Below are positions 38,135-54,106 of a DNA stretch of 64,000 nucleotides, in pieces; position 1 is the first letter of the stretch, and the number at the start of each line of letters is the position of its first letter. Below the pieces are notes generated by a model that saw only the letters and a list, made by a program, of their open reading frames with translations, searched no databases and was not told where the DNA came from. A program made the translations under genes and the position numbers. The stretch spans positions 273,269 through 337,268 of the forward strand of contig NZ_JBBPEV010000002.1 of the NCBI RefSeq assembly GCF_038069945.1, in the 5' to 3' direction. This DNA comes from Aquabacterium sp. A3 (GTDB taxonomy: Bacteria > Pseudomonadota > Gammaproteobacteria > Burkholderiales > Burkholderiaceae_C).

Positions 38135-39445
38135 ATGTCCTTCAAACCTCTCTTGAGCGCGGTGGCCCTGGCCGCCCTGGTGCCCCTGGCGTCGCATGCC
38201 GGTTACTACCAATGGGAGGCGGTCGAACTGGCGGCCAACACCGGCGCCGCGTGTGGCGACGGATCGCCCTACCGGTTTTTCGTCAACCGCACCCCCTTCA
38301 GCAGCAAGACCGTGGTGATTTTTGAAGGCGGCGGCGCCTGCTGGGATCAGAACTCGTGCGCAGGCAAGGGCGATGGCGCCCTGGGCATCTCCATCCTGTC
38401 GGCGTCCAACCCCAACGGCATCCCGGCCGATTACATGACCAACGTGTTCAACGTGTTGAACGGTGGCATGTCGGGCCTGGCCTTGGGTGGTCTGATCACG
38501 CCGTTCTCGATGCGCATGCATCCGCTGCAGCGGGTGCAGACCCAGAGCTGGAACATCGTCTACGCGCCGTACTGCACGGGCGACGTGCACACCGGCAACA
38601 AGGTCACCACCTACACCGACGCCGATGCGGCCAACCCGCGTGTGCAGTACCACCGTGGCAGCGCCAATGGCCTGGCCATGGCCAACTGGCTGGCCGCCAA
38701 TTTCAAGCGTCCAGATCAGCTGCTGGTGACGGGCTTCTCGGCCGGTGGTGCGGGCTCAACCGCCAACTACGGCTGGTTGCGTCTGGCCATGAACCCGAAA
38801 AAATCGGCCCTGCTGGCCGACTCGGGCCCGTTGTTCCAGGTCAACCGCACCGACAGCCCCGAGGTGTCGCCCTCGGTCAAGCTGCACAACAAGATCCGTG
38901 ACGTGTGGGGCCTGGATGGCGCCAATGGCCTGGTCACCAAGCTGTTGACCATGTACCCCGACGCCGGCACCGCCGAGAACCTGGGCTCGCTGACCACCGG
39001 TCTGGCCAGGATCTTCCCGCAAGATCGCCTGAACTTCAGCGTGTTCCAGCAAGATGCCATCTATTCGGCCTTCTCGTACACGCCGTTCTATCCTGAGATT
39101 GCCGCGGCCGAGTCTGGCGTGCCACGCGACACCCTGATCAATCAGAAGTGGGCGCCCGAGGTGCGCAAGTGGGTCGACGCCATGAAGCCCTATCCCAATG
39201 TGGGCTACTACGTGCCGTACTACCGCGACTTCCTGAAGTCGCACACGCTGACGACGCTGACCTTCTCGGGCACGGCCATCAAGGAGGCCAACATCGACGG
39301 CCTCAATGTGGTGGTGGATGACCTGATCGATGGCAAGGGCACGCCGATCCGCGCGTTTGAGACCCAGCGCAATCTGCAAAACACCAAGGTGCCCGGCACG
39401 CTGGACGCCTTGCTGCAGCCCATCTACAAGGCCATCGGGCTCTGA
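38135..39445 (+). CDS. Secreted pectin-acetylesterase-family hydrolase
   Basis: A 436-residue protein with a signal peptide ending LASHA (residue 19). It has the family's oxyanion motif FEGGGACWD, the catalytic-Ser motif VTGFSAGGAGS, and Asp and His candidates further on (DAGTAEN, KSHTLTTL). It belongs to the pectin acetylesterase/notum-like alpha/beta hydrolases. In bacteria the real ester substrate is often unknown, so pectin is not implied. The start has TGGAG 7 bases upstream. A near-perfect terminator follows. Confidence 0.85.
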   Translation: MSFKPLLSAVALAALVPLASHAGYYQWEAVELAANTGAACGDGSPYRFFVNRTPFSSKTVVIFEGGGACWDQNSCAGKGDGALGISILSASNPNGIPADYMTNVFNVLNGGMSGLALGGLITPFSMRMHPLQRVQTQSWNIVYAPYCTGDVHTGNKVTTYTDADAANPRVQYHRGSANGLAMANWLAANFKRPDQLLVTGFSAGGAGSTANYGWLRLAMNPKKSALLADSGPLFQVNRTDSPEVSPSVKLHNKIRDVWGLDGANGLVTKLLTMYPDAGTAENLGSLTTGLARIFPQDRLNFSVFQQDAIYSAFSYTPFYPEIAAAESGVPRDTLINQKWAPEVRKWVDAMKPYPNVGYYVPYYRDFLKSHTLTTLTFSGTAIKEANIDGLNVVVDDLIDGKGTPIRAFETQRNLQNTKVPGTLDALLQPIYKAIGL

Positions 39446-39480
39446 GCCGGCGCCAAGCCTTTCGCTTTCTCCTCGCTTGA

Positions 39481-39512
39481 GCGCCATGCCTTCGGGCATG
39501 GCGCGCTTTTTT
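39481..39512 (+). terminator. Terminator after the pectin-acetylesterase-family gene
   Basis: A 10-bp stem (GCGCCATGCC/GGCATGGCGC) closed by a TTCG tetraloop, followed by GC and six T. Strong intrinsic terminator. Confidence 0.92.
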
Positions 39513-39587
39513 GTGTGGGGGAAACTCAGCGCCTGCCAGCCCCCGCCAAGCCGCTATGCTTGCGCTGCGTTACATCCAAGCTGTTCC

Positions 39588-40601
39588 ATGGGCCAAAGAA
39601 TCTCGCCGGTGCACCTGAAGATCCTGGCTTACACCCTGGAGGTGGAAGGCCATGGTGCGCAACCGGTTCTGCAACGTTGTGGCTACGCCTCGATCGATGA
39701 CATCGACGAGGACGGGGATTGGCTGCCCGCCAGTCGCCTGGATCACATGATGATGGCCGCGATGGCGCACACGGGTGATCCGGCCTTTGCCCTTGTGGCG
39801 GGCAAGAGCCTGGCGCTCATGCGCTACGGGCACATGGTGCCCCTGGTGCTGTCGGCGCCCCACCTGCGCGCGGTCATGGCCGACCTGGAGCGCTACGCGG
39901 CGCTGGTGCAGACGACCTGCGAATTGCTGCTCGACGAACAGCCTCCTGGCGGGGCCCGCGTCCGCATCGACCCTTTGGTGACGCAAGGCGAAGGGGGGCG
40001 GTTTCGCACCGAGTTCGCCGTCACCAGCGCCCTGCAGATGTTGCGCTTTGCCTCGGCCGGCCCGCAAGACGTCTGGCGCATCGATTTTCCTTATGCCGAG
40101 CCGCCCGGGCTCCGGGCCCGGTATGAAGCGGCCTTTGGCAACTGCCTGCACTTTTCGCAGCCCGGTTGTGGTGTCAGCTTCCAGCCCAGCCTGCTGGACC
40201 GGCCTTTGCCCTCACACGACCCTGTGGCCTACACGGCAGCACGCACCCGTGCCGAATCGGCCCTGCAGGCGCTGCAGCGGCGCTCGGATGTGGCCGAGCG
40301 CGTGCACCAATGGTTGCTGGGGCAAGCCGCGGTGGCGCCGTCCATTGGCGACGCCGCCCAGCACCTGGGGCTGTCGGAGCGCACCCTCCGGCGTCAGTTG
40401 GCCGCCCTGGGCACCTCGTACGTGGACCTGGTGCAGCAAACACAGCGCCTCATGGCCGAGCGTCTGCTGGCCGAGCGCCACCTGTCCATCAAGCAGGTGG
40501 CCGATCAACTGGGCTTTTCGTCGGTCAGCACCTTCCATCGGGCGTTCAGGCGCTGGACAGGCCAGACCCCGACGGCCTGGCAGGACGCGCGTCGCACGTG
40601 A
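39588..40601 (+). CDS. AraC-family regulator with Arabinose_bd-like N-terminal domain
   Basis: A 337-residue regulator. The N-terminal half resembles the PF12625-type ligand domain (ISPVHLKILAYTLEVEGHGAQPVLQ, in part, at the start). The C-terminal double HTH reads IGDAAQHLGLSERTLRRQLAALG and LSIKQVADQLGFSSVSTFHRAFRRWTGQTP. The ATG at 39588 gives normal length. Its TGA overlaps a GTG that opens the frame of the AEC transporter, so the transporter is a likely partner or target. Confidence 0.9.
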   Translation: MGQRISPVHLKILAYTLEVEGHGAQPVLQRCGYASIDDIDEDGDWLPASRLDHMMMAAMAHTGDPAFALVAGKSLALMRYGHMVPLVLSAPHLRAVMADLERYAALVQTTCELLLDEQPPGGARVRIDPLVTQGEGGRFRTEFAVTSALQMLRFASAGPQDVWRIDFPYAEPPGLRARYEAAFGNCLHFSQPGCGVSFQPSLLDRPLPSHDPVAYTAARTRAESALQALQRRSDVAERVHQWLLGQAAVAPSIGDAAQHLGLSERTLRRQLAALGTSYVDLVQQTQRLMAERLLAERHLSIKQVADQLGFSSVSTFHRAFRRWTGQTPTAWQDARRT

Positions 40602-40615
40602 CCGAGAATGCCCGC

Positions 40616-41554
40616 ATGGGGGGCCTGCTGCTTCAGTTTTTGCCGTTTTTTGTGCTGGTGGCCCTGGGCTGGGGTGCCACGCGTCGGGGTTGGCTGCCGC
40701 TGGCGGGCATTCCGGCGCTGAACGTCTTTGTGCTGTACTTCGGGCTGCCGGCCCTGTTGTTTCGCCTGGGGGCCAGTGGTGCGCTGTGGCAGCCCGGGCT
40801 GGGCGGGCTGGCGCTGGTGTACGGCGTGGTGGGGCTGACCATCACGGCGGGCGCCATGGCCTGGGCCTGGCGGGGCGGTCTGTCACGCCTGGATGGCGGG
40901 CTGGCCGCGCTGGCCACCACCTTCCCCAACACAGGATTTTTGGGGCTACCGCTGCTGACCGGGCTGCTGGGGCCGCAGGCGGCGGGGCCGGTCGCGGTCA
41001 CCATCGTGGTCGATGTGCTCTTGTTCAGCTCACTGTGCCTGGCGTGGGCCGGTGTGGGGGCGGGGCCCTTGCGCAGCGCGGCCCGAAATCCCTTGTTGTG
41101 GTCCATGGCGGCCGGTCTGGTGTGCTGGGCGCTGGGGTGTTCGTGGCCCTCGCCGGTCGATCAGACCTTGGGCCTGCTCGCCCAATCGGCCACGCCCACG
41201 GCCCTGTTCACCCTGGGCGCCATCCTGGCGCGCGCGCAGATGAACGCCGCCAGTGCGCCAGAGGCTGCTTCAGGGCGTGCGCCGCTGTGGGTGCCCACGC
41301 TGCTGAAGCTGCTGTTGCACCCGGCCTTGGTGTGGCTGGCAGGGCAGGGCGCCTGGGCCCTGGGGGTGCCCGTCACCTCCGAGGGGCTCGTGGCCCTGAC
41401 CTTGGCCGCGGCCCTGCCGGCGGCCAGCAATGTGTCGATGCTGGCCGAGCGGCTGGGCGGGGGCAGCGCGGTGGTGGCGCGCATCATCTGGTGGACCACC
41501 GTGCTGGCGCTGCCCACGCTGGGCTGGTGGGCGCAGGCGCTCACGACGCCTTGA
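40616..41554 (+). CDS. AEC family (auxin efflux carrier-like) transporter
   Basis: A 312-residue membrane protein with about ten helices. The family pattern includes [21 protein letters not shown] at the start, [34 protein letters not shown] in the middle (broken-helix motif) and [15 protein letters not shown] near the end. Members export or import organic acids. ATG 40616 is used; GTG 40598, overlapping the AraC stop as GTGA, would add six residues and allow translational coupling. The 3' end overlaps the convergent chemoreceptor by 14 bases. Confidence 0.9.
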   Translation: MGGLLLQFLPFFVLVALGWGATRRGWLPLAGIPALNVFVLYFGLPALLFRLGASGALWQPGLGGLALVYGVVGLTITAGAMAWAWRGGLSRLDGGLAALATTFPNTGFLGLPLLTGLLGPQAAGPVAVTIVVDVLLFSSLCLAWAGVGAGPLRSAARNPLLWSMAAGLVCWALGCSWPSPVDQTLGLLAQSATPTALFTLGAILARAQMNAASAPEAASGRAPLWVPTLLKLLLHPALVWLAGQGAWALGVPVTSEGLVALTLAAALPAASNVSMLAERLGGGSAVVARIIWWTTVLALPTLGWWAQALTTP

Positions 41555-43091
41555 ACACCCCGATGGCGTCGGCCAGCCGGCCGGTGCGCTGCTGCAGGCT
41601 GCCCGCCGCTTCGGTCGACTGCTGCACCAGGGCGGCATTCTGCTGCGTCACGTCGTCCAGATGCCCCACGGCGGCGTTGACCTGATCGATGCCCGCTGCC
41701 TGCTCTTTCGAGGCGTGGCTGATCTGCTCGATCAGGTGGCTCACTTCGCTCACCTTGGCCACGATGGCCTCCATGGCCTGACCGGCGTTGTTCACCAGTT
41801 CGCTGCCCGCCTCCACCCGCTCCACGCTGGCCTGGATCAGGCCCTTGATCTCTTTGGCGGCCTCGGCCGAGCGCTGGGCCAGCGAGCGCACCTCGCCGGC
41901 CACCACCGCAAAGCCGCGACCTTGCTCACCCGCCCGGGCGGCTTCCACTGCGGCGTTCAGCGCCAGGATGTTGGTCTGAAAGGCGATGCCATCGATCACG
42001 CTGATGATGTCGGCGATCTTGCGCGAGCTGTCGGTGATGTCTCGCATGGTGTGCACCACCTTGCCCACCACCTCGCCACCGTGGCGTGCGGCGCCGGACG
42101 CCTCGCCTGCAAAGTTGTTGGCGTCCAGCGCCGTCTGGGTGTTGGCCCGCACGGTGGACGTCATCTGCGTCATCGAGGCGGCGGTTTGCTGAAGTTGGGC
42201 GGCGGTGGCGTCGGTGCGCCCGTGCAGATCCTGGTTGCCTTGGGCGATGTCCTGGGCGGCATCGCGCAGGCCGTGCACCTGGCTGCTCACGTCGTCCACC
42301 AGCGAGCGCAGGTTCAGCCCCGACTGGTTGACCGCTCGAAGGATCATGCCGATGGTGTCCACCCGGTTGAGGTTCAGGTTCTCGCCCGGCTGACCCGAGG
42401 CCACCGACGCGGCCTGTTTGTGGATCTGCTCCAGCGGCCGCGCGATCTGCGCATTCAGCCACCACATGCCCAGCCCCGCCGCCACGACGTCGGCGGCCAC
42501 CAGCCACGCCAGTTGGGCGTGGTTCAGGCCGGCCAGCAAGCCGCAGGCGATGCTGAAGGCTGTGATCAGCAGCGGCCCCATGGCCAGGCGCCAGCGCAGG
42601 CTCATCAGCTGAAACACCGAGCGCCAGCGGCCCAGGCCCTGGTGCACCACCAGGCCTTTGTGAAAGGCCAGGCTGCCCGCGCGCCCTTCTCTGAAGCGCT
42701 GGTACAGCTGCTCGGCGCTTTGCACCTCCTCGCGCGAGGGCCGGGTGCGCACCGACATGTAGCCCTGCACCTGCCCACCCCGCACCACCGGGGTGGCGTT
42801 GGCGCGCACCCAATAGTGATCGCCGTTTTTGCAGCGGTTTTTGACCAGGGCCGTCCACGACTCGCCCTGTTTCAGCGTGGCCCACATGTCCGCAAAGGCC
42901 TCGCGCGGCATGTCGGGGTGTCGCACCATGTTGTGCGGCTGGCCCATGAGTTCTTCGCGGGTGAAGCCACTCACCTGGATGAACGCTTCGTTCGCGTAGA
43001 GGATGCGGCTGTGGGTGTCCGTGCTGGACATCAGGGTGGCGTCGGCGGGGTAATCAAACTCCCGCTGGGTGACCGGCAAGTTGGTGCGCAT
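41541..43091 (-). CDS. Aer-like methyl-accepting chemotaxis protein with PAS domain
   Basis: A 516-residue receptor. The N-terminal PAS domain (about residues 8-125) is of the aerotaxis type: [43 protein letters not shown], then [19 protein letters not shown]. Hydrophobic segments near 165-210 anchor it without a large periplasmic domain. The MCP signalling tip has [20 protein letters not shown] and [19 protein letters not shown]. It probably senses redox or energy state through FAD. Confidence 0.93.
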   Translation of the reverse strand: MRTNLPVTQREFDYPADATLMSSTDTHSRILYANEAFIQVSGFTREELMGQPHNMVRHPDMPREAFADMWATLKQGESWTALVKNRCKNGDHYWVRANATPVVRGGQVQGYMSVRTRPSREEVQSAEQLYQRFREGRAGSLAFHKGLVVHQGLGRWRSVFQLMSLRWRLAMGPLLITAFSIACGLLAGLNHAQLAWLVAADVVAAGLGMWWLNAQIARPLEQIHKQAASVASGQPGENLNLNRVDTIGMILRAVNQSGLNLRSLVDDVSSQVHGLRDAAQDIAQGNQDLHGRTDATAAQLQQTAASMTQMTSTVRANTQTALDANNFAGEASGAARHGGEVVGKVVHTMRDITDSSRKIADIISVIDGIAFQTNILALNAAVEAARAGEQGRGFAVVAGEVRSLAQRSAEAAKEIKGLIQASVERVEAGSELVNNAGQAMEAIVAKVSEVSHLIEQISHASKEQAAGIDQVNAAVGHLDDVTQQNAALVQQSTEAAGSLQQRTGRLADAIGVFKAS

Positions 43092-43203
43092 GACTGCCTC
43101 GTGTGTTTGAGAACGACCAAGTAAGACAGTCGGCTATACGGACGGCTCACGGCAGACTGAAGGCGTTTTTTTCACTTTGCCGACGCTGTTGAGACATCGT
43201 CAC

Positions 43204-43232
43204 GCAAGCCCCGAAGGGCATCAGGGGCTTGC
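43204..43232. terminator. Hairpin between uvrA paralogue end and the Aer-like gene
   Basis: GCAAGCCCC/GGGGCTTGC (9 bp) with an 11-base loop. Its T-rich flank is on the + strand, whereas both neighbours are read from the - strand, so terminator function is uncertain. Confidence 0.4.
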
Positions 43233-43269
43233 TTTGATTTGTCCAGGGTTTGATCAAGTCGGCGGTTTT

Positions 43270-49158
<5,889 letters not shown>

Positions 49159-49340
49159 GGTCAGCCTTGTGGGACAGATGTGGAGCAGGTGTGGGGGTGG
49201 TGACCCCGGAGCCCGAACATTCTAGGGACGCCCGCATGACCTTGTGGTGTCGGCGCCTGTTCTTGCAGGGGCGCACGTGTGACAAGGCCAATTCATGTCA
49301 GGATTCACGGTGTTCAGCAACCAAGGCCCTGTTTTCCACC

Positions 49341-49802
49341 ATGAAACGACTGATCACCTTCCTTCTGGTCCCCCTCGTGCTGGTGGCGCTCTTGGCCGGC
49401 TACCTCACCCTGGCCTGGAACTGGAGCTATTCCAGTGGCGAGCGGGCGGGCTGGGTGCAAAAGTTGTCCAAGAAGGGCTGGTTCTGCAAGACCTGGGAGG
49501 GCGAGCTGGCCCTGGTGTCCATGCCGGGGGCGCCGCTGGAGAAATTCACCTTCACCGTGGTGGACGAGCAGGTGGCCGAATCCATCAACCGCGTCATCGG
49601 GCGCCGGGTGGCCCTGCATTACGAGCAGAAGGTGGGCCTGCCCAGCACCTGTTTTGGCGACACCCGCTACTACATCACCCGCGTGACCCTGGCCGACGAC
49701 ATTTCGCTGTCGCCGGGGGTGGTGGTGCGCCCTCAGCAGCCCGACGCCTTGCCCGCCCCCACGGCGCCGACCACCACCGCACCGGCGGCCAGCGCGCCCT
49801 GA
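49341..49802 (+). CDS. Small single-pass membrane or exported protein of unknown function
   Basis: A 153-residue protein. One N-terminal helix (LITFLLVPLVLVALLAGYLTLA) is followed by a compact domain with GERAGWVQKLSKKGWFCKTWEGELAL, a second Cys in STCFGDTRYY, and a Pro/Thr/Ala-rich tail. I recognise no enzyme motif. ATG 49341 gives a good N-terminus; the frame is open upstream across the divergent promoter region. The two cysteines may form a disulfide if the domain is exported. It is divergent from the double uvrA. Confidence 0.75.
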   Translation: MKRLITFLLVPLVLVALLAGYLTLAWNWSYSSGERAGWVQKLSKKGWFCKTWEGELALVSMPGAPLEKFTFTVVDEQVAESINRVIGRRVALHYEQKVGLPSTCFGDTRYYITRVTLADDISLSPGVVVRPQQPDALPAPTAPTTTAPAASAP

Positions 49803-49987
49803 CGCACGGGGCATCGCCCCACCTCGGGTTGGCACTCAAGTTCGGCACCTTGGTGCCGATAGCACACAGGCGGCAGCACTGACACCACAGCCTGACGCGC
49901 ATCTGGCGCCCGGTGCTGAAGGGAGGGCGTTTCAGGCCACGCGGAGCGGCCTGACGCAGAGCTTCGCCCCCTCTTCGAGTGTGTCTC

Positions 49988-51919
49988 ATGTCTGCCTGGA
50001 TTGCCAACCTGCCCTTGCGCCGCAAGCTGCTGCTGCTGTGCCTTTTTGGTTTGATGATGATGGCCGCGCCCGCCACCATGGTGTTGCGCAGCAGCGTGCA
50101 AGAGTTGCGGGCCATTCAGTCCGAGCGGACTGGCATGCCACCATCGCGCGCCCTGCTGGAGGTGGTGCGCCTGATGCAGGAGCACCGGGGGCTGTCCAAC
50201 GCCTTCTTGAGCGGCGATGCCACCCGCCTGCCCGTGATGAAAGAGCGGCAGGGCCTGCTGGATGCGGCGCTGGGCCAGGCCCAGACCACCGTGGACGAAC
50301 TCGGCGATGCCGCCACCTCGGACATGGTGAAAGACATCCGCACAGCCTGGGCCGCGCTGTACCCGCCAGTGCACCAGCAGGCCGTGGCGGCGGCCGACAG
50401 CGTGCAACGCCACACGGCCCTGGTGCTGCAGGCCATGCATGCCCTGGAAGAGGTGGCCGCCGTCAGCGGCCTGGCGCTGGACCCGCACGCCGAAAGCTAT
50501 TTCCTGATCCAGGCCTTGTTGCGCGATCAACCCCGTTTGACCGAGCAGCTCGGACTGGCCCGCGCGCGTGGCGCCGCGATGCTGGTCAAGGGTGACACGA
50601 CCGACACCTCGCGCCAGGCCCTGACCGGCCTGTCTCGCCTGGCCCAGACCCATGCTGGCGATGCCCGGCGCAACCTGCAGCGTGCCGAACACGCACGCCC
50701 CCGCCATGAGCAGGCGGAGGCGCTGAATCAGGCCCTGGTGCAGGCCACCGAGGCCATGACCCGTGGCGTGGCCCTGATCGATCGCCTGGTCAAACAGCAC
50801 GACGTGGCCGAGCTCACGGCCACCGGCTACTTTGCGGCCACCACCGATGTCATCCTGGCCCAGTTCAAGCTGGGTGAGGTGGCCATGCAACGGCTGGAGG
50901 CCTTGCTGGCCCAGCGCGAGCGCCACCTGCAGATGCAATTGGCCGGCATGGTCGCTGTGGTGTTGCTGGCCGTGGCCATGGGGGGGTATGTGGCGTGGGC
51001 CGTGATGCGCACCACCACCGCCGCCGTGGCCCAAGGCATGCAGCTGGCGCAGGCCCTGGCCCGTGGCGACCTGACCGTGCAGTTGCAACACGTGGCCCAC
51101 GATGAAATCGGCCAGATGGTCAAGGCGCTGGGCGAAGCCACGGCCACGTTGCGCCACACCTTGCATGGCGTGCGCGCCGCCAGTGAATCGGTGGCCACGG
51201 CCGCCAGCCAGATCGCCCAGGGCAACCAGGATCTCAGTGCCCGCACCGAGCACCAGGCCTCGTCGCTGGAGGAGACCGCCTCGTCCATGGAAGAGATGTC
51301 CGGCACGGTGCAGCACAACGCCGCCACGGCCACCCAGGCCAGCCAGCTGGCCCACAGTGCCTCGCAAGAGGCGCAGCACAGCGGGCAGGTGTTTGCACAG
51401 GTGGTGGGCAAGATGGGCGAAATCCGCCAGACCAGCGCCCGCATCGCCGAGATCAACAGCGTGATCGATGGCATCGCCTTCCAGACCAACATCCTGGCCC
51501 TGAATGCGGCTGTGGAAGCCGCCCGCGCTGGTGAGCAAGGGCGCGGGTTCGCCGTGGTCGCGGGCGAGGTGCGCACCCTGGCGCAGCGCAGCGCCCAGGC
51601 CGCACGCGAGATCAAGTCGCTGATCAGCAGCAGCGTGGACAGCGTGGAGCAGGGCTACGAGCTGGCCAGTCGCAGCGGCGAGTCGGTCGATCGCCTCATC
51701 CAGCAGGTGCAGCAGGTCAACGTGCTGATGAGCGAGATCGCGTCGGCCAGCGAGCAGCAGAACCTGGGCATCCAGCAGGTCAACCAGGCGGTCTCGACCC
51801 TGGACGAAACCACGCAGCAAAACGCTGCCCTGGTGGAACAGTCCAGCGCGGCCGCCACCAGCCTCAACGACCAGGCGATCCGCCTGCAGCAGTCGGTGGC
51901 TGGTTTCAGGCTGGCCTGA
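49988..51919 (+). CDS. Methyl-accepting chemotaxis protein with periplasmic helical sensor
   Basis: A 643-residue receptor. TM1 ([21 protein letters not shown]) is followed by a large all-helical region (about 35-310). Its [16 protein letters not shown] resembles the nitrate/nitrite-sensing (NIT) domain. TM2 ([23 protein letters not shown]) is followed by HAMP and the MCP domain with [21 protein letters not shown] and [18 protein letters not shown]. The signalling domain is similar to that of the receptor at 41541. ATG 49988 is used; GTG 49979 is an in-frame alternative. The ligand is not known. Confidence 0.92.
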   Translation: MSAWIANLPLRRKLLLLCLFGLMMMAAPATMVLRSSVQELRAIQSERTGMPPSRALLEVVRLMQEHRGLSNAFLSGDATRLPVMKERQGLLDAALGQAQTTVDELGDAATSDMVKDIRTAWAALYPPVHQQAVAAADSVQRHTALVLQAMHALEEVAAVSGLALDPHAESYFLIQALLRDQPRLTEQLGLARARGAAMLVKGDTTDTSRQALTGLSRLAQTHAGDARRNLQRAEHARPRHEQAEALNQALVQATEAMTRGVALIDRLVKQHDVAELTATGYFAATTDVILAQFKLGEVAMQRLEALLAQRERHLQMQLAGMVAVVLLAVAMGGYVAWAVMRTTTAAVAQGMQLAQALARGDLTVQLQHVAHDEIGQMVKALGEATATLRHTLHGVRAASESVATAASQIAQGNQDLSARTEHQASSLEETASSMEEMSGTVQHNAATATQASQLAHSASQEAQHSGQVFAQVVGKMGEIRQTSARIAEINSVIDGIAFQTNILALNAAVEAARAGEQGRGFAVVAGEVRTLAQRSAQAAREIKSLISSSVDSVEQGYELASRSGESVDRLIQQVQQVNVLMSEIASASEQQNLGIQQVNQAVSTLDETTQQNAALVEQSSAAATSLNDQAIRLQQSVAGFRLA

Positions 51920-51934
51920 CGGGGTGGGGGTGCC

Positions 51935-52357
51935 TCAGCGCACCAGCATCACGGGCGCCTTGCAGCGCGCCAGCACCTGGTTGGCCACCGAGCCCATCAC
52001 CAGGTTCATGAAGTTGCCGTGCCCGTGCGAGCCCATGATCACCAGGTCGAACTTGCCCTTGTCGGCCATCTTGGCGATCACCTCGGCGGGGGTGCCGGTC
52101 TTGCCCACATAGCTGGTGGCCATGTCGTGCTTGGCGGTGAACTTGCGAATGGGCTTGAACACCGCCTCGGCCGTGTCCTCGTAATAGCTCTTGAGCTGAT
52201 CGGCCGGGAACATGGCGGCCGCGTGCGGCGGGATCAGGGGCACCACGGTCAACACGGTGAAGTGGTGATCGCCTGCCGTCCACTCGTCGTGGGTGGCCAG
52301 CCAGGCCAGCATGCGCTTGGTGTACGTGCTTCCGTCTACAGGCAACAGGATCTTCAT
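51935..52357 (-). CDS. Universal stress protein, UspA family
   Basis: A 140-residue single-domain protein. MKILLPVDGS opens the fold, and the ATP-binding motif GSHGHGNFMNLVMGSVANQ (G-x2-G-x9-G-S) is intact near residues 109-127. It therefore belongs to the ATP-binding type. It ends an apparent minus-strand operon after the metallophosphoesterase gene (29-base gap) and the YecA-like gene. Confidence 0.93.
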   Translation of the reverse strand: MKILLPVDGSTYTKRMLAWLATHDEWTAGDHHFTVLTVVPLIPPHAAAMFPADQLKSYYEDTAEAVFKPIRKFTAKHDMATSYVGKTGTPAEVIAKMADKGKFDLVIMGSHGHGNFMNLVMGSVANQVLARCKAPVMLVR

Positions 52358-52386
52358 GGGGTGTCCTCCAGGGGTGATGACGCGGG

Positions 52387-53253
52387 TCAGTAGTAGCGTT
52401 CAGGGCGGCGGGGCACATCCACCACCATGCGCTCGCAAAAGCTGTCTTGCTCGCCCTTGACGGCGTAGCCACGCGGGTTCGAAACGATGCGGCACTCCCA
52501 GGGAATGGCGCTCTCGATGCCACGCACCGTGTGGTCGTTGGGGCAGTGCAGGTGGCCGTGCACCCACAGGTCCACGTGGAAGAGCAGGTCGTCCAGGTGG
52601 TTGCAAAAGCCGGCCGTGCCCGGGTTCAGGCCGTAACGCGGGTCGTTGCTGTGCAAGGTGGGCGCGAAGTGGGTGACCACCACGGTGGGGCCGTCGTGCG
52701 GCTTGATCAGCGCCTCGCGCAACCAGCGCTGGCAGTCACGGCCCATGGGCTGGATGTCTTCGGCCAGCAGGTGCTGCCCGCCGCGCAGCGTGCTGTTCTT
52801 GCTGAGGTAGAAGTTGGCCGCGCGCAGCGATTTCTTCAGCATCTCCTGCTGACGCACCGGGCTGGCTTCGCGGTGCGCCAGCGATTCGAAGTCGCTCCAC
52901 AGCGTGGTGCCCACAAAGCGCACATCGTCGATCAGCACCACCTCGCGGTCCAGCCAGATCAGGCCCAGGCGCTCGCACACCTCACGCAATCGCGGCCCCG
53001 CCTCGTCGTATTCCAGGCCGTCGTACTCGTGGTTGCCGGGCACGAAGATCACGCGCTTCCAGGGGGCGTCGGCCCTCAGGGGTGAAAACCGCCCCAGGCC
53101 AAAATCCTGATCCCCCCGCTGCGCCAGCAACGAGCCGCGCTGGTACGAGCCGATGTCGCCCGCCAGGATGAGCACGTCGGCCTCCGGGGCGGGCTCGGGC
53201 GTGTAGTCCGGGTAACGCTCCAGGTGCAGATCAGAGACCAGTTGCAGCTTCAT
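52387..53253 (-). CDS. Calcineurin-like metallophosphoesterase
   Basis: A 288-residue protein with the five family blocks: QLVSDLHLE, LILAGDIGSY, VPGNHEYDG, VVVTHFAPT and HGHLHCPND. All metal ligands are present. The substrate is unknown. ATG 53253 puts the first metal motif at residue 6-10, as usual; the frame is open upstream. It is followed by uspA. Confidence 0.93.
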   Translation of the reverse strand: MKLQLVSDLHLERYPDYTPEPAPEADVLILAGDIGSYQRGSLLAQRGDQDFGLGRFSPLRADAPWKRVIFVPGNHEYDGLEYDEAGPRLREVCERLGLIWLDREVVLIDDVRFVGTTLWSDFESLAHREASPVRQQEMLKKSLRAANFYLSKNSTLRGGQHLLAEDIQPMGRDCQRWLREALIKPHDGPTVVVTHFAPTLHSNDPRYGLNPGTAGFCNHLDDLLFHVDLWVHGHLHCPNDHTVRGIESAIPWECRIVSNPRGYAVKGEQDSFCERMVVDVPRRPERYY

Positions 53254-53275
53254 GGCACCACGTTGACGTGGGGGC

Positions 53276-53995
53276 TCAGTTGGCCCCGTGGCACTGCTTG
53301 TACTTGCGCCCACTGCCGCAGGGGCAGGGGTCGTTGCGGCCCACCTTGGGCTGGTCACGCACCACGGTCTCCACCTTCAGGCGCTCGGCCATGCCGATCT
53401 CGGTCAGGTCCACCACGTCGAACACCAGGGCCTCGATGGCCTCGTCCAGGCCCTTGAGCGGATGGTCTTCGTTCAGCGCCTTGGTGATGGCCTGTTGCGT
53501 CTCGTCCTGCTCGGGCAGGTGGCGCCAGATCGAATCCAGCAGGTCGGGCACGCCCGCCAGTCCGGCTTCTTCCAGGTGCGGGAAGTTGGCCATCGCCCAC
53601 TCGAAACCCGCGGCCCAGTAGCCCAGGCCCTGCAGGGCCTCTTCGCCCTCGACGGCCTGGCCATCATCGTCTTCGATCATGGGGATGATGGGGTCGAACC
53701 AGCCATCCTCCAGGATGTCGCGCTGCATTTCGGCCTTGCGCCGGAAGATCAACTCCAGCAGGCGGTCGTGCTGGGCCTGCGTCCAGCCAGGGATGTCGGG
53801 TTCGGGGGCACCTTCGGTGCCGAAGATCGGGCCAATCCAGTCTTCGGGCGGGATGTCCACGGGCTGCACGATGATGCCGGCCAGGTAACCATCCAGAATG
53901 ACCGCGTCCACGGTTTCAAACGGGGCCGGCACGGCGGCCAGCAGCATGTCGATCTCGTGAATGTCTTCGTCGCTGAGGGCGGTCTTGGCGTTCAT
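53276..53995 (-). CDS. YecA/UPF0149 family protein with SEC-C zinc motif
   Basis: A 239-residue protein. The YecA-like body has [22 protein letters not shown] and [13 protein letters not shown]. The last 20 residues carry the SEC-C motif [19 protein letters not shown], which binds zinc and, in SecA, contacts SecB or ribosomes. YecA-type proteins have been linked to ribosome or nascent-chain binding. ATG 53995 gives the normal start. Confidence 0.92.
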   Translation of the reverse strand: MNAKTALSDEDIHEIDMLLAAVPAPFETVDAVILDGYLAGIIVQPVDIPPEDWIGPIFGTEGAPEPDIPGWTQAQHDRLLELIFRRKAEMQRDILEDGWFDPIIPMIEDDDGQAVEGEEALQGLGYWAAGFEWAMANFPHLEEAGLAGVPDLLDSIWRHLPEQDETQQAITKALNEDHPLKGLDEAIEALVFDVVDLTEIGMAERLKVETVVRDQPKVGRNDPCPCGSGRKYKQCHGAN

Positions 53996-54106
53996 GGCAG
54001 TGGGGCGGGCATCAAAAGCCCCATTGTGCCGGTGAATGCCGGTGAAATCAGTGCTGGTGCACCGCCGCCTGCACAGGCGCACACCCCTGGTGCATGGCGC
54101 CCGGCC